Positions 38,646 to 47,405 are shown, counted from the first letter of the stretch. The stretch: DNA of 53,424 bases from JAWVFN01 sp963696625 (GCA_963696625.1 CAVOKZ010000026.1:1-53424); one strand, 5' to 3'. Notes: generated by a model not told the origin, from the sequence alone. A program made the numbers and translations.

Positions 38646-38681
38646 ACGCCGCCTCCTCCGCTTCGCGTCCGGGGGCGGCGT
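38646..38681 (+). repeat. Palindromic repeat PR10
   Basis: Forward copy directly after the dehydratase stop. Arms ACGCCGCC (38646-38653) and GGCGGCGT (38674-38681) are perfectly complementary, with AAA and TTT partly extending the stem. It could act as a 3'-end hairpin, but it is the same repeat family, not a standard terminator. Confidence 0.9.
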
Positions 38682-38723
38682 GCGTTTCGTAAACGTCGCT
38701 AGCATCCCGCGCCGCACCTCCTT

Positions 38724-39563
38724 ATGGATGTCATCGAAACAATCGGCGCTTTCGCCGGCCTAGCCTCATTCCTGGGTCTGGCGCTCGTCGCTTTCCTGCA
38801 GTTCATGCAGGGGCGCCACTTGCGCGACCTCGAGGACAAGGCGACCTTCGTGCCCGAGGGCCTCGATCTGCCGACCTCGCCGGCCCCGGCCAGGAAGAGC
38901 CAGGCGGCGAAGGTGGGCGCCTCCTCGGGCGCGGTCGCCGCGCCCGACGGCGCCGAGGAGGCCGAGCGGCCGGTCGAGGCGCAGGTCGCCCAGACCAAGG
39001 AGGCGGCGCGCCAGGTTGAGATCGCCCGCGCCGCCGCCGAGCGCCGCCACCGCTTCGAGCAGCGCCGCCGCCCAGGCGCCCCCCCGGCTCCCGGCGGCCG
39101 CCCAGCGGCCGCCTCCGCCCGCCGCGGCCCCGACCCCCGGGCGCTGGTCGCGATCGGCCTCGGGATCACCGTGCTCCTCGTGGGCGTCCTCTTCGCGTCC
39201 GGCGTGATCGGCGGCTCTGAGGACTCGGGCTCGGGCGGCGTCGCCGCCTCGGGCAAGGCCCCGGCCCCGACCACCATCGCCGTGCTCAACGGAACCCCGG
39301 TTCCCGCGCTCGCGGCCAAGATCGGCCAGGAGGAGCTGAAGCCGGCGGGCTACAAGCTCGGCTTCGTCGGCAACACCGAGGTTCCCTTCGACGCGACGAC
39401 CGTGGAATACGACCCGGCCGACCCCGCGAACCAGAAGCTCGCTCAGACCGTCGCCCAGCAGCTTCAGATAACCGCTGTCGAGCAGATGAGCGCCGACGTC
39501 AAGAAGGCGATCAACGGTGAGCCGATAGTCGTCATCGTCGGCGAGGACCGCGCTGGAACCTGA
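38724..39563 (+). CDS. Membrane protein with LytR_C domain
   Basis: 279 aa. An N-terminal helix (GAFAGLASFLGLALVAFL), an Ala/Arg-rich cytoplasmic stretch with helical AAERRHRFEQRRRP, a second helix (LVAIGLGITVLLVGVLF), and an outer LytR_C domain starting TIAVLNGTPVPALAAKI and including ANQKLAQTVAQQL. LytR_C domains are found in or beside LytR-CpsA-Psr proteins that attach glycopolymers to peptidoglycan. ATG 38724; a TAGCAT box lies at 38700. Confidence 0.8.
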   Translation: MDVIETIGAFAGLASFLGLALVAFLQFMQGRHLRDLEDKATFVPEGLDLPTSPAPARKSQAAKVGASSGAVAAPDGAEEAERPVEAQVAQTKEAARQVEIARAAAERRHRFEQRRRPGAPPAPGGRPAAASARRGPDPRALVAIGLGITVLLVGVLFASGVIGGSEDSGSGGVAASGKAPAPTTIAVLNGTPVPALAAKIGQEELKPAGYKLGFVGNTEVPFDATTVEYDPADPANQKLAQTVAQQLQITAVEQMSADVKKAINGEPIVVIVGEDRAGT

Positions 39564-39564
39564 C

Positions 39565-40005
39565 ATGCGCCGCTGGGCGGCCCCGCTTCTCGTGGCGGTG
39601 CTCGTCGTAGCGTGCGTTGCCGGGCTGCTGATCAACCAGCGGATCCGTCGTGACGGTCTCGTCGTCGACCGGATCAGGGTCGACGAGTGCTTCACGCCGA
39701 ACGGCGACGGGCACGACGATACGGCCGGCATCAGCTTCCGCATCAAGGGGCCCGACCGCGTCGACCTCGACCTCCTCGACGCGGACGGCGAGGTCGCCCG
39801 CCACCTGCTCGCGAACCACCCGATGCGCGACCAAAGGGTCGAGCACTTCGTCTGGGATGGTCTCGGCGACGACGGTGCTCCGGCGCCCGGCGGCGGCGCC
39901 TATACGCTGAAGATCCACGAGATCGACCGCGGGCGGACGATCACCCCGCCGGGCGAGGGGATCCAGCTGGTCCGCACCCAGTGTCCGCCGGAGCTGGACA
40001 GTTGA
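39565..40005 (+). CDS. Secreted FlgD/Ig-like domain protein
   Basis: 146-aa protein with an N-terminal helix or signal anchor (LLVAVLVVACVAGLLI) and one beta-rich domain: CFTPNGDGHDDTAGISF, VDLDLLDADGEVARHL, FVWDGLGDDGAPAPGGGAYT, as in FlgD-like Ig modules that follow PNGDG motifs. Function unknown; it is probably an outer-face partner of the polysaccharide machinery. It lies 1 nt after the LytR_C gene and overlaps the next gene (TTGA). Confidence 0.7.
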   Translation: MRRWAAPLLVAVLVVACVAGLLINQRIRRDGLVVDRIRVDECFTPNGDGHDDTAGISFRIKGPDRVDLDLLDADGEVARHLLANHPMRDQRVEHFVWDGLGDDGAPAPGGGAYTLKIHEIDRGRTITPPGEGIQLVRTQCPPELDS

Positions 40006-41540
40006 GCACGGCGCTCGAGGTGATCGCCGGCATCGCCGGTACCGCGGCGGCGAGCGCGGCGCTGCTCAGCGTCGACCGCCGCCTGCGTGTCGCGGCGATG
40101 GCGGTGGCGATCGGCTTCGCCGGTGGCCTGGTCATCGGCCAGGCGTGGGACGATCAGCTCTCGAGCGTTCGCGACCGCCCGGCCGAGGTCGCCGCCCTGC
40201 TGCTGGCGGCGCCGACAGCGATCGGAGCGCTCGCATGGCTGCTGCGCCGGCACCCGCTGCTTCTGCCGCTGGCCCTGCTCGCCGTGCTGCCGTTCAGGAT
40301 CCCCGTCGACGCGGGGAGCGAGACCTCGTATCTGCTGATCCCGCTCTACTTCGTGATCGCCGCGGGGGTGGCCTCCGAGGCTTACGACGCATGGCGAGGC
40401 CCGGCTCGGCCGCTGCCGGCCCTCGAGGGCGCCGCTCGCTGGCTGGCGCTGGCGCTCGCAGCGGCGCTCGTGCTCTACGCGCTCCAGGCCGCCTACTCGA
40501 GCGATACGTCGCTGGCGGCCCAGAACATCGCCTTCTTCCTGATCCCGTTTGCGGTGATGTTCGCCCTGCTCCGCGGCGTCAAATGGGATTCGCGCCTGAT
40601 CCGCGGCGCGCTGCTGGTCGTCGCAGCAGAGGCGCTCGTCCTCTCACTGATCGGCATCGTTCAGCACGAGGCGCGGCACATCTTCTGGAACGACAAGGCG
40701 ATGGAGTCAAACGAGTTCGACCTCGAGTTCAGGGTCAACTCGCTGTTCTGGGACCCGAACATCTATGCGCGCTACCTGGCCCTCGCGATCGTGCTGATGA
40801 CCGGTGCCCTGCTCTGGGTCGAGAACGCCAAGCGCTTCGCCTTCGGCGCACTCGCGGTCGCGGCGGTCTTCGCCGGCATGGCCTTTGCCTTCTCCCAGAC
40901 CGGCTACTTCGCGCTTCTCGCCGGCCTCGTCATCCTCTGCGCCCTGCGCTGGAGCGTCAAGTGGACGGCGATCGGCGCCGCAGCGCTGGTGGCGGCCGCG
41001 GCGATCGTGATCTTGGCGGACAGGGGGAGCGTCGAGGTCGATCGCGGCAGGTCGGCGAGCAACATCGACGAGACGACCAGCGGCCGCTCACGCCTGGTCA
41101 GCGGCGGCTTCGACCTGTTCAAGGAGCATCCCGCCGAGGGCCACGGATCGGGCTCGTTCGTGGCCGAGTTCGCCAAACGCAATCAGCTCTCCGACGAGGA
41201 GGCCGCTGTTTCGCATACCGAGCCGGTCACGATCGCGGCCGAGCAGGGCATTGCCGGCGTCCTCGTCTATCTGGCGGTGGTCGCCGCCTCGGTGTTCGTC
41301 CTCCTCGCCGGATTTCGCACCGTCGCCCCCGGCTTCGGCGGCACGGCCCCGCCCGACGCCCCCGCCGCCGCGGCGATCGCGATCGCCGCCGCCTACGGCG
41401 GGCTGCTGATCCACACGCTCGGCTACGCCGGCTTCCTCACCGACCCCCTGACATGGGCCTTGCTCGCCGTGGGATCGGCCCTCGCTCGACATAACGTGCG
41501 GCCTCCTCCGCTCCGCGTCCGGGGGCCGCGCAGGTCGTGA
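40002..41540 (+). CDS. O-antigen ligase/polymerase family (Wzy_C) membrane protein
   Basis: 512-aa polytopic protein with about a dozen helices and the Wzy_C-type region: FSQTGYFALLAGLVI, then a large outer loop with DETTSGRSRLVSGGFDLFKEHP and HGSGSFVAEF and VSHTEPVTIAAEQG, ending in further helices. It polymerises or ligates lipid-linked glycan on the outer face. TTG 40002 overlaps the upstream stop. The final residues (RPPPLRVRGPRR) are encoded by repeat PR11. Confidence 0.85.
   Translation: MSTALEVIAGIAGTAAASAALLSVDRRLRVAAMAVAIGFAGGLVIGQAWDDQLSSVRDRPAEVAALLLAAPTAIGALAWLLRRHPLLLPLALLAVLPFRIPVDAGSETSYLLIPLYFVIAAGVASEAYDAWRGPARPLPALEGAARWLALALAAALVLYALQAAYSSDTSLAAQNIAFFLIPFAVMFALLRGVKWDSRLIRGALLVVAAEALVLSLIGIVQHEARHIFWNDKAMESNEFDLEFRVNSLFWDPNIYARYLALAIVLMTGALLWVENAKRFAFGALAVAAVFAGMAFAFSQTGYFALLAGLVILCALRWSVKWTAIGAAALVAAAAIVILADRGSVEVDRGRSASNIDETTSGRSRLVSGGFDLFKEHPAEGHGSGSFVAEFAKRNQLSDEEAAVSHTEPVTIAAEQGIAGVLVYLAVVAASVFVLLAGFRTVAPGFGGTAPPDAPAAAAIAIAAAYGGLLIHTLGYAGFLTDPLTWALLAVGSALARHNVRPPPLRVRGPRRS
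41498..41529 (+). repeat. Palindromic repeat PR11
   Basis: Forward copy with arms GCGGCC (41498-41503) and GGCCGC (41524-41529). The core has C for T (CTCCGCTCCGCG). It lies at the end of the ligase gene and just before the flippase GTG. Confidence 0.85.
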
Positions 41541-43075
41541 ACACCTACCTGCGGCGGCTGGCGACCACCGGCGCCGCCTACACGGCTTCGAGCGTGCTCT
41601 CGAAGCTCTTCGCGGTCGCGCTGCTGCCGCTCTACACGGCGCACGTCAGCACCAGCCAGTTCGGCGCCGCCGAGGTCCTCAGCCTCTCGGTGATCGCGGT
41701 GGCGATCGTCTTCCGCCTCGGGCTGATCGAGGCCCTGCTGCGCTTCTACTACAAGTCCGAGGAGGATCCCGAGGCGGTGGTCAAGACCGCGTTTGCATCG
41801 CTGCTCGCGGTCTCGGTGCTCGGCATAGCGCTGGCGATGCCGCTCGCCGAGCAGATCTCGCAGCTGCTGCTCGACCGTTCCGAGCCCGGGCTGACGCGGA
41901 TCGCGATCGCCGGCCTCGGCGTTTTCATCCTCTACGAGCTGATGCTCACGCTCTACCGGCTCGACGAGCGGGCGCGGGCCTATTTCGGCTGGACGATCGC
42001 CAACGTGCTGCTGACGATCCCGGTCACGGTCTGGCTCGTCGTCTTCGAGGACGAGGGTGCCCGCGGGCTGCTGATCGGCCAGTTCGGAGTCGGCGGCGTG
42101 ATCCTGATCGGGCTGCTGATCGAGCACCGCCGCCGCCTCGCGCTCGTGCCGGACCGGGGCGTTCTGCGGCGGATGCTGCGCTTCGGGCTGCCGACGATGC
42201 CGGCCGAGCTCTCGCTCTACTCGCTCAGCTTCGCCGACCGGATCATCATCGTCCACCTCGTCGGCCTCGCCGAGGCCGGGCTCTACACGCTGGCGGTCAA
42301 GTTCGCCCAGGCCGTGCAGATCGTCGTCCGCGGCATGCAGCTCGCCTACCCGCCGCTCGCCTACTCGATCACCGACGACGACGAAGCGAGGCGGGTCTAC
42401 GCCCTGATCCTCAGCTGGTTCCTGGCGCTCTGCAGCTTCATCGTCGCAGGCATGTGGCTGTTCTCGCGCCAGATCGTCGACCTGCTCGCCGCCCCCGCCT
42501 ATTTCGAGGCCCACGAGGCGGTCGGCCTGGTCTCGACCGGGGTCATGCTCTACGCGCTCTATTTCGTGCTCGTCGTCGTCATCGGCCGCACGGGCCGTAC
42601 CGAGTTCAGCCTGCCGGCGACCGTCGTGGGCACGATCGTCAACATCGCGCTCAACCTGATCCTGATCCCGCCCCTGGGGATCGTCGGCGCCGGACTCGCG
42701 CTCGTCGCCTCCTACGTCGTCCTGCTCGCCGTCATGTACTTCTTCTCCCAGCGGCTGTTCCCGGTGCCGTATGAGTGGCGCCGCATCCTCCAGGTCGTAG
42801 CCATCGCCGTGGTGGTGACGCTCCCGCCCGAGCTGCTGTTCCCGACCGAAGGGATCGCGGCATGGGTCACGCGGGCCGCGGCCTGGCTCTGCTTCCCGCT
42901 GCTGCTCTGGATCACCCGCTTCCCCGACGACGACGAGCGCGCCGCGATCCGCGGCTTCGTGGCACCCGGCGCCCTCGCCGAGCGGCTGCGCGCGGCGAGC
43001 GCGGGCCCGGAGGTTCCTACGGCCGGGGTGCCCGAGGCGATCGAGCAGGAGATCCGGGACGAGGACCGCCTCTGA
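41537..43075 (+). CDS. Polysaccharide flippase (Wzx/MATE-like, MOP superfamily)
   Basis: 512 aa, 12-14 predicted helices. Visible: the family start LRRLATTGAAYTASSVLSKL, LLPLYTAHVSTSQFGAAEVL, PTMPAELSLYSLSFADRIII and SLPATVVGTIVNIALNLILI. It moves lipid-linked oligosaccharide across the membrane for the adjacent polymerase. GTG 41537 overlaps the ligase stop (GTGA). The C-terminal tail overlaps the convergent glycosyltransferase by 59 nt. Confidence 0.9.
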   Translation: MNTYLRRLATTGAAYTASSVLSKLFAVALLPLYTAHVSTSQFGAAEVLSLSVIAVAIVFRLGLIEALLRFYYKSEEDPEAVVKTAFASLLAVSVLGIALAMPLAEQISQLLLDRSEPGLTRIAIAGLGVFILYELMLTLYRLDERARAYFGWTIANVLLTIPVTVWLVVFEDEGARGLLIGQFGVGGVILIGLLIEHRRRLALVPDRGVLRRMLRFGLPTMPAELSLYSLSFADRIIIVHLVGLAEAGLYTLAVKFAQAVQIVVRGMQLAYPPLAYSITDDDEARRVYALILSWFLALCSFIVAGMWLFSRQIVDLLAAPAYFEAHEAVGLVSTGVMLYALYFVLVVVIGRTGRTEFSLPATVVGTIVNIALNLILIPPLGIVGAGLALVASYVVLLAVMYFFSQRLFPVPYEWRRILQVVAIAVVVTLPPELLFPTEGIAAWVTRAAAWLCFPLLLWITRFPDDDERAAIRGFVAPGALAERLRAASAGPEVPTAGVPEAIEQEIRDEDRL

Positions 43076-43994
43076 GGTTGTACGCCTCGGCGGCCTCACG
43101 GATACCCTCGCCGTGGCCTGGCCAAAGGGCCTGACGGGCATGCAGCGAGTACCGGCGGGGCGAATGGCCGGGGAGGACCAGGGCTGCGGCGGCACGCACG
43201 AGGTAGGGGAAGGCGTGGAGCGGGCGCAGGAGGAAGGCCACGGCGCGGCCCTTGTGCTTTCGCAGGTAGCGGTCGCGGTTGCGGTGGTACTCGACCGTGC
43301 GTCGCTCGGCGCCGGCGTCGTCGCTCGCCATCTGGTCGTGGTGGATCGCCTTCGCCGCCGGAACGTAGAGCGCGTCCCAGCCGGCGTCGTGGAGGCGCTT
43401 GGCGAAGTCGGTCTCGTCCGAGTAGACGAAGAAGTCCGGGTCGAGGTAGCCGACCTGCCCGGCGGCTTCGCGGCGGACGAGCATCGCGCTCGACTGGACC
43501 CAGCCGACCGCGCGGGTCTCGCTGCCGCCGCTCTGGACCGTGAACAGCCGGTGCCAGAACAAGGCGCCGGCGATCGCGGTCCCGACCCCGGGCAGGCGCC
43601 AGGCGCAGGGCGCCGGCGTCCCGTCCTCTCCGGCGAGCTGGGCCCCCGCCACGGCGGCCTCGGGAGCGCCTTCGAGCGCCTCGAGCAGCGCCGCCGTCGC
43701 TCCCTCGGTCAGCTCCGAATCCTCGTTCAGCAGCAGGCAGAACTCGCCGGTGGCCTCGCGCAGCAGGGTCGAGTCGTTTTCGCCCTTGCCCGTCCGCCGA
43801 TCGAGCGCGATCAGCCGCGCCTGCGGGAACCTCTCGCGCACCGCATCGGCCGAGCCGTCATCGGAGGCGTTGTCGAGCACGAGGACCTCGCTCTCGACCC
43901 CGGGCGGGCCGGTGGCCTCGATCGCCGCCAGGCATTTGAGAAGGAGATCGCGGCCGTTGGTGTTGACCACGCAATAGGAGAGGCGCACGCTCAT
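43017..43994 (-). CDS. Glycosyltransferase family 2
   Basis: GT-A fold rhamnosyl- or similar transferase: YCVVNTNGRDLLLKCL at the start, EVLVLDNASDDGSAD, the DxD-like LLLNEDSELTEGA, QSSAMLVRREA and PDFFVYSDETDFAKRLHDAGW. ATG 43994 is preferred as it starts right before the GT2 fold; ATG 44006 would add four residues and overlap the divergent gene. The basic, Pro-rich tail is read from the overlap with the flippase gene. Confidence 0.87.
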   Translation of the reverse strand: MSVRLSYCVVNTNGRDLLLKCLAAIEATGPPGVESEVLVLDNASDDGSADAVRERFPQARLIALDRRTGKGENDSTLLREATGEFCLLLNEDSELTEGATAALLEALEGAPEAAVAGAQLAGEDGTPAPCAWRLPGVGTAIAGALFWHRLFTVQSGGSETRAVGWVQSSAMLVRREAAGQVGYLDPDFFVYSDETDFAKRLHDAGWDALYVPAAKAIHHDQMASDDAGAERRTVEYHRNRDRYLRKHKGRAVAFLLRPLHAFPYLVRAAAALVLPGHSPRRYSLHARQALWPGHGEGIREAAEAYNLRGGPRPGSPARSPRAPRP

Positions 43995-43999
43995 AATCT
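43994..43999 (+). promoter_or_regulatory. -10-like TAATCT in the divergent glycosyltransferase gap
   Basis: TAATCT lies 5 nt before ATG 44005, while its first base is part of the start codon of the opposite gene (43994-43992). The two start codons are only 10 nt apart, so any transcripts must be leaderless or start inside the neighbour. Confidence 0.4.
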
Positions 44000-44004
44000 G
44001 GCGC

Positions 44005-45114
44005 ATGCGGGTCCAAGTCGTCGATCCGCCTGCGTTCACCCCGCCGTATGACCATTCGCTCTGTGGGGCCCTGTCGCGGGCCGGGGCCGAGGTCGAGCTC
44101 GTCACGAGCCGCTTCCTCTACGGGCCCGTTCCGAGCGGCGACGGCTACAAGGTGAACGAGGCGTTCTACCGCCGCAGCTCCGAGCGCGGCCTCGACGCGC
44201 GCGCGAAGCGGGCGTTCAAGCTCGCCGAGCACGTGCGCGACATGCGCCGCTACCGCTCCGAGGCCGAGCGCGCCGACGTCGTCCACTGGCAGTGGCTGCC
44301 GGTGCCGCGGCTCGATCGCCGCCTGCTGGCGCCGAAGCGCCCGCGGCTCTTCACCCTCCACCACTTCCTGCCCGAGCGCCCCAGCCGGCGCCAGGCGGCC
44401 GACGTGCGCGCCAGGCTCGAGGCGATGGACGCCGTCGTCATGCATTCCGAGGCCGGCCGCCGCCGGGTCGAGGACGAGTTCGGGGTTCGCCCGGGGCTGG
44501 TCGAGGTGATCCCCCACGGGGCCTTCGACTACCTGACCCGGCTGCCGGGGGAGCTGCCGCTGCCCGCCGAGCTCGAGGGAGCCGAGGGCCCGGTCATCCT
44601 GGCCTATGGACTTGTACGTCCGTACAAGGGAACGGACGTCCTGCTCGAGGCGTTCAAGCAGGTCGAGGGGGCGGAGCTGTGGATCGTCGGCATGCCCCAC
44701 ATCGACACCGGCCCGCTCCACGAGCTCGCGCGGCAGGCGCCGGGCCGAGTCCGCTTCGTCGAGCGCTACGTCGACGAGGGCGAGATCGCGCCGATCATGC
44801 GCCGCGCCGACGTTCTCGTGCTGCCGTACCGGACGGTCGAGCAGTCGGGTGTGCTCTACACGGGCCTCGCCTTCGGCAAGCCGATGGTGCTGAGCGCGGT
44901 CGGCGGTTTCCCCGAGGTGGCCGACCACGGGGCGGCGCGGCTGGTGCAGCCCCGCGATCCGGCCGAGCTGGCGGCGGCCCTCAACGAGCTGATTGCCGAC
45001 GAGGGCAAACGGAAGCAACTCGCCGCCGGGGCGGCGCACGCCGCCGAGACCTACTACTCCTGGGACGAGATCGGGCAGCGGACGCTCGACCTCTACAAGA
45101 GGCTGTTGCCGTGA
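44005..45114 (+). CDS. Glycosyltransferase family 4
   Basis: GT-B fold transferase, 369 aa. N-terminal domain with DPPAFTPPYDHSLCGALSRAG and a basic patch; C-terminal nucleotide-sugar domain with VIPHGAFDYL, LAYGLVRPYKGTDVLLEAF, VGMPHIDTG, and the EX7E-like VEQSGVLYTGLAFGKPMVLS. It probably adds one sugar of the repeat unit at the cytoplasmic face. Its stop overlaps the following GTG. Confidence 0.88.
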   Translation: MRVQVVDPPAFTPPYDHSLCGALSRAGAEVELVTSRFLYGPVPSGDGYKVNEAFYRRSSERGLDARAKRAFKLAEHVRDMRRYRSEAERADVVHWQWLPVPRLDRRLLAPKRPRLFTLHHFLPERPSRRQAADVRARLEAMDAVVMHSEAGRRRVEDEFGVRPGLVEVIPHGAFDYLTRLPGELPLPAELEGAEGPVILAYGLVRPYKGTDVLLEAFKQVEGAELWIVGMPHIDTGPLHELARQAPGRVRFVERYVDEGEIAPIMRRADVLVLPYRTVEQSGVLYTGLAFGKPMVLSAVGGFPEVADHGAARLVQPRDPAELAAALNELIADEGKRKQLAAGAAHAAETYYSWDEIGQRTLDLYKRLLP

Positions 45115-46241
45115 CCACGGTCCTCCAGGTTCTCTTCTTCGCCTCGCTGGGCCTGATCGTCTCCTCCCAGCTCGGCTACCCGCTGGTGCTTGTCATCATC
45201 CGCCGCCTCCTCCGCTTCGCCTCCGGGGGCGGCGGTCCAGCGCTCGAGCCGGGTGGACCGTTTGAGCCGAGTGTTTCGCTGGTCATTGCCGCCCACAACG
45301 AGCAGGACGCGATCGCCGCGACCGTCGAGGCGGCGCGAACCCAGGGCTTCACCGAGGTCATCGTCGCCTGCGACGGCTGCGCCGACATGACCGTCGACCG
45401 CGCTCGCTCGGCCGGCGCCGACGACGTCCTTGACCTCCCGCGCGGCGGCAAGGTCGCCGCCCAGAACACCGGCGTCGCCCGCACCGGCGGCGAGCTGATC
45501 GCGTTCTCCGACGCCAACACCGCTTGGGCGCCCGGCGCCAGGCAGCGGCTCGCGGCGGCGTTCGCCGATCCCGACGTCGCCTACGCCTGCGGCCAGCTGA
45601 AGCTGCTCGACCCCGCCGGCGACAACCAGGAGGGCATCTACTGGCGCTATGAGAACGCTCTGCGCGAGCTCGAGTCCGATCTCGCCGGGATCACCGCCGG
45701 CAACGGCGGCATCTACATGGTCCGCCGCTCCGACTACATCGAGCTCGACTCGGCCCGCAGCCACGACGGCTCGTTCCCGTTCATGCTCGCCAAGCGCGGC
45801 CGCCGTTCCGTCTACGTGCCCGAGGCGGTCGCGAGCGAGGAGATGGCGCCGAGCATCGGCGACGAGTTCGCCCGCAAGCGCCGGATCATGCGCCCCCTGT
45901 GGGATGTGGTGGTGCTCGACGGGATGCTCTCGCCGCGCGGCTACTCGCCGCTCTACGCCTTTGAGATCTTCAGCCACCGCCTGCTGCGCTATGCGGCGCC
46001 GCTTCTGCACCTGATCGCGCTCGCCGCCAATGTCGCCTTGCTCGGCGAGGGGAGCTTCTACGCCGTCACCCTCGCGCTCCAGCTCGCCGTGCTCGCCGCG
46101 GCGGGGCTCGCCGGCGTGATCCGGATCGCGCCGTTCCGGATCGCCCGTTACTACGTGTCGGTGACCGCCTCGGTCATCGCCGGGCTCTGGGACCGCTTCC
46201 GCCACGGGCCGCGCTCCGCCGGCTGGGAGACGGTCAGATGA
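45111..46241 (+). CDS. Membrane glycosyltransferase family 2 with repeat-encoded insert
   Basis: 376 aa. N-terminal helix (LQVLFFASLGLIVSSQLG), then an unusual stretch RRLLRFASGGGGPALEPG encoded by repeat PR12, then the GT2 domain: VSLVIAAHNEQDAIAATVEA, VACDGCADMTVD, AFSDANTAW region (IAFSDANTAWAPGA), ITAGNGGIYMVRR and the (Q/R)xxRW-like FARKRRIMRPLW. Two or three helices close the protein. GTG 45111 overlaps the GT4 stop. Processive polysaccharide synthases have this layout. Confidence 0.87.
   Translation: MTTVLQVLFFASLGLIVSSQLGYPLVLVIIRRLLRFASGGGGPALEPGGPFEPSVSLVIAAHNEQDAIAATVEAARTQGFTEVIVACDGCADMTVDRARSAGADDVLDLPRGGKVAAQNTGVARTGGELIAFSDANTAWAPGARQRLAAAFADPDVAYACGQLKLLDPAGDNQEGIYWRYENALRELESDLAGITAGNGGIYMVRRSDYIELDSARSHDGSFPFMLAKRGRRSVYVPEAVASEEMAPSIGDEFARKRRIMRPLWDVVVLDGMLSPRGYSPLYAFEIFSHRLLRYAAPLLHLIALAANVALLGEGSFYAVTLALQLAVLAAAGLAGVIRIAPFRIARYYVSVTASVIAGLWDRFRHGPRSAGWETVR
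45200..45235 (+). repeat. Palindromic repeat PR12, inside a coding sequence
   Basis: Forward copy with arms CCGCCGCC (45200-45207) and GGCGGCGG (45228-45235), core with one change (CGCCTCC for CGCGTCC). It is translated in frame between the membrane helix and the catalytic domain of the glycosyltransferase. Confidence 0.88.
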
Positions 46242-46849
46242 CCGTGAGGCGCACGTTTGACATCGTCACCGCGGCGATCGCGCTGATCCTGACCTCGCCG
46301 CTGCTGCTGCTCGCGATGATCGCGATCCCGCTCGAGAGCCGGGGCTCGCCTATCTACCGTCAGCGCCGCGTCGGCAAGGACGGCGAGGAGTTCGAGATGC
46401 TGAAGCTGCGGACGATGAAGCTGGGCAACGACCCCGTCGGCGTCGGCACCGCCGTCAGCGCCGACGACCCGCGCGTGACCAGGACCGGGCGCCTGCTGCG
46501 CCGTACGGCGCTCGACGAGCTCCCGAACCTGCTCAACGTCCTCCGCGGCGAAATGTCGATCATCGGCCCGCGGCCGACGATCGCCGCCCAGGTCGAGCTC
46601 TACACGCCCGAGCAGCAGCGCCGGCTCGAGGTCAAGCCCGGGATCACCGGCTGGGCCCAGGTCCACGGCCGCGCCGGGATCGGCTGGGAGGAGCGGATCG
46701 AGCTCGACGTCTATTACGTCGAGCACCGCTCGTTCGGCCTCGACGCGCGGATCCTCGCCCGCACGCCGCGCGTGCTGTTCGCCGGCTCGGGCGCGACCGC
46801 GAGCGGCGGCGCCGACTCGGAGCTGCCCTCGTCCTGGAAGCGGGACTAG
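46238..46849 (+). CDS. Bacterial sugar transferase (phosphoglycosyl transferase)
   Basis: 203-aa monotopic PGT that moves a sugar phosphate to undecaprenyl phosphate to start the repeat unit. Visible: re-entrant hydrophobic start (DIVTAAIALILTSPLLLLAM), YRQRRVGKDGEEFEMLKLRTM, LRRTALDELPNLLNVLRGEM, SIIGPRPTI and VKPGITGWAQVHGR. The catalytic Asp-Glu pair lies in DELPNL. ATG overlaps the GT2 stop; its TAG stop is part of the TAGGGT box of the next gene. Confidence 0.93.
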   Translation: MTVRRTFDIVTAAIALILTSPLLLLAMIAIPLESRGSPIYRQRRVGKDGEEFEMLKLRTMKLGNDPVGVGTAVSADDPRVTRTGRLLRRTALDELPNLLNVLRGEMSIIGPRPTIAAQVELYTPEQQRRLEVKPGITGWAQVHGRAGIGWEERIELDVYYVEHRSFGLDARILARTPRVLFAGSGATASGGADSELPSSWKRD

Positions 46850-46852
46850 GGT
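46847..46852 (+). promoter_or_regulatory. -10-like TAGGGT overlapping a stop codon, 7 nt before GTG
   Basis: TAGGGT begins with the TAG stop of the sugar transferase and lies 7 nt before GTG 46860. It is the same box-to-start spacing as upstream of ddl (30752) and jag (7904), again without a Shine-Dalgarno. Confidence 0.45.
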
Positions 46853-46859
46853 TCCCGCC

Positions 46860-47405
46860 GTGCCTACGCTCGACGACATCTCTCTGCGCCCCTTCGACCC
46901 GTCCGACGCCGACGCCGTGGTCGAGTGGTTCTCGAACCCGAACGCCACCGGTGACCTGATGGACGAGGCGCGCGAGGACTTCTCGCTCGACGACGCCAAG
47001 GCCTGGATCGAGCGGGCGATGAAGACCGACGGCAAGGACCGCAAGTGGGCGATCGTGATGGCGGGGGAGGAGAAGCCCGTCGGCTTCACAGCGCTCTACG
47101 GGATCGAGAGCTCGACCCCGCCCGAGCTCGGCTGCATCCTCGGCGCCAACGCCGCGCGCGGCATGGGTCTCGGCCGCGAGGCCGAGCGGCTGACGATCGC
47201 CAAGGCCTTCGACGAGTTCGGCGCCCACAAGGTCTACGGCCGCATTCCCTCCACCAACGAGGGCGCGAAGAAGGCGGTGATCAGCCTCGGCTGGAAGCAC
47301 GAGGGCACGCTGCGCAACCACCTCGACCGCGGCGGAGAGCTCGTCGACCTCGAGATGTGGGGCGTGTTGCCTGATGAGTTCCGGGCCGCGACCGCGGACC
47401 GTTGA
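46860..47405 (+). CDS. GNAT-family N-acetyltransferase
   Basis: 181-aa RimJ/PseH-like acetyltransferase: ISLRPFDPSDADAVVEWFS at the start, WAIVMAGEEKPVGFTALYGI, the acetyl-CoA loop NAARGMGLGREAERLTIAKAF region (GMGLGREAE) and RIPSTNEGAKKAVISLGW. In this setting it may N-acetylate an amino sugar made from the 4-keto intermediate of the dehydratase, but that is inference. GTG 46860; its stop overlaps the next TTG. Confidence 0.82.
   Translation: MPTLDDISLRPFDPSDADAVVEWFSNPNATGDLMDEAREDFSLDDAKAWIERAMKTDGKDRKWAIVMAGEEKPVGFTALYGIESSTPPELGCILGANAARGMGLGREAERLTIAKAFDEFGAHKVYGRIPSTNEGAKKAVISLGWKHEGTLRNHLDRGGELVDLEMWGVLPDEFRAATADR

Noticed and set aside
38646..38681. PR10 as a rho-independent terminator
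   Set aside because: Stem strength would suit a terminator, but no T run follows and the sequence is a member of the dispersed repeat family.
39188..39202. CTTCGCGTCCGG resembling the PR core
   Set aside because: No complementary arms or flanks; the bases encode part of a membrane helix in the LytR_C protein.
36722..43195. Long antisense frames over the dehydratase and flippase genes
   Set aside because: Same GC-driven shadow effect; no recognisable domain, and the sense strand is fully explained.
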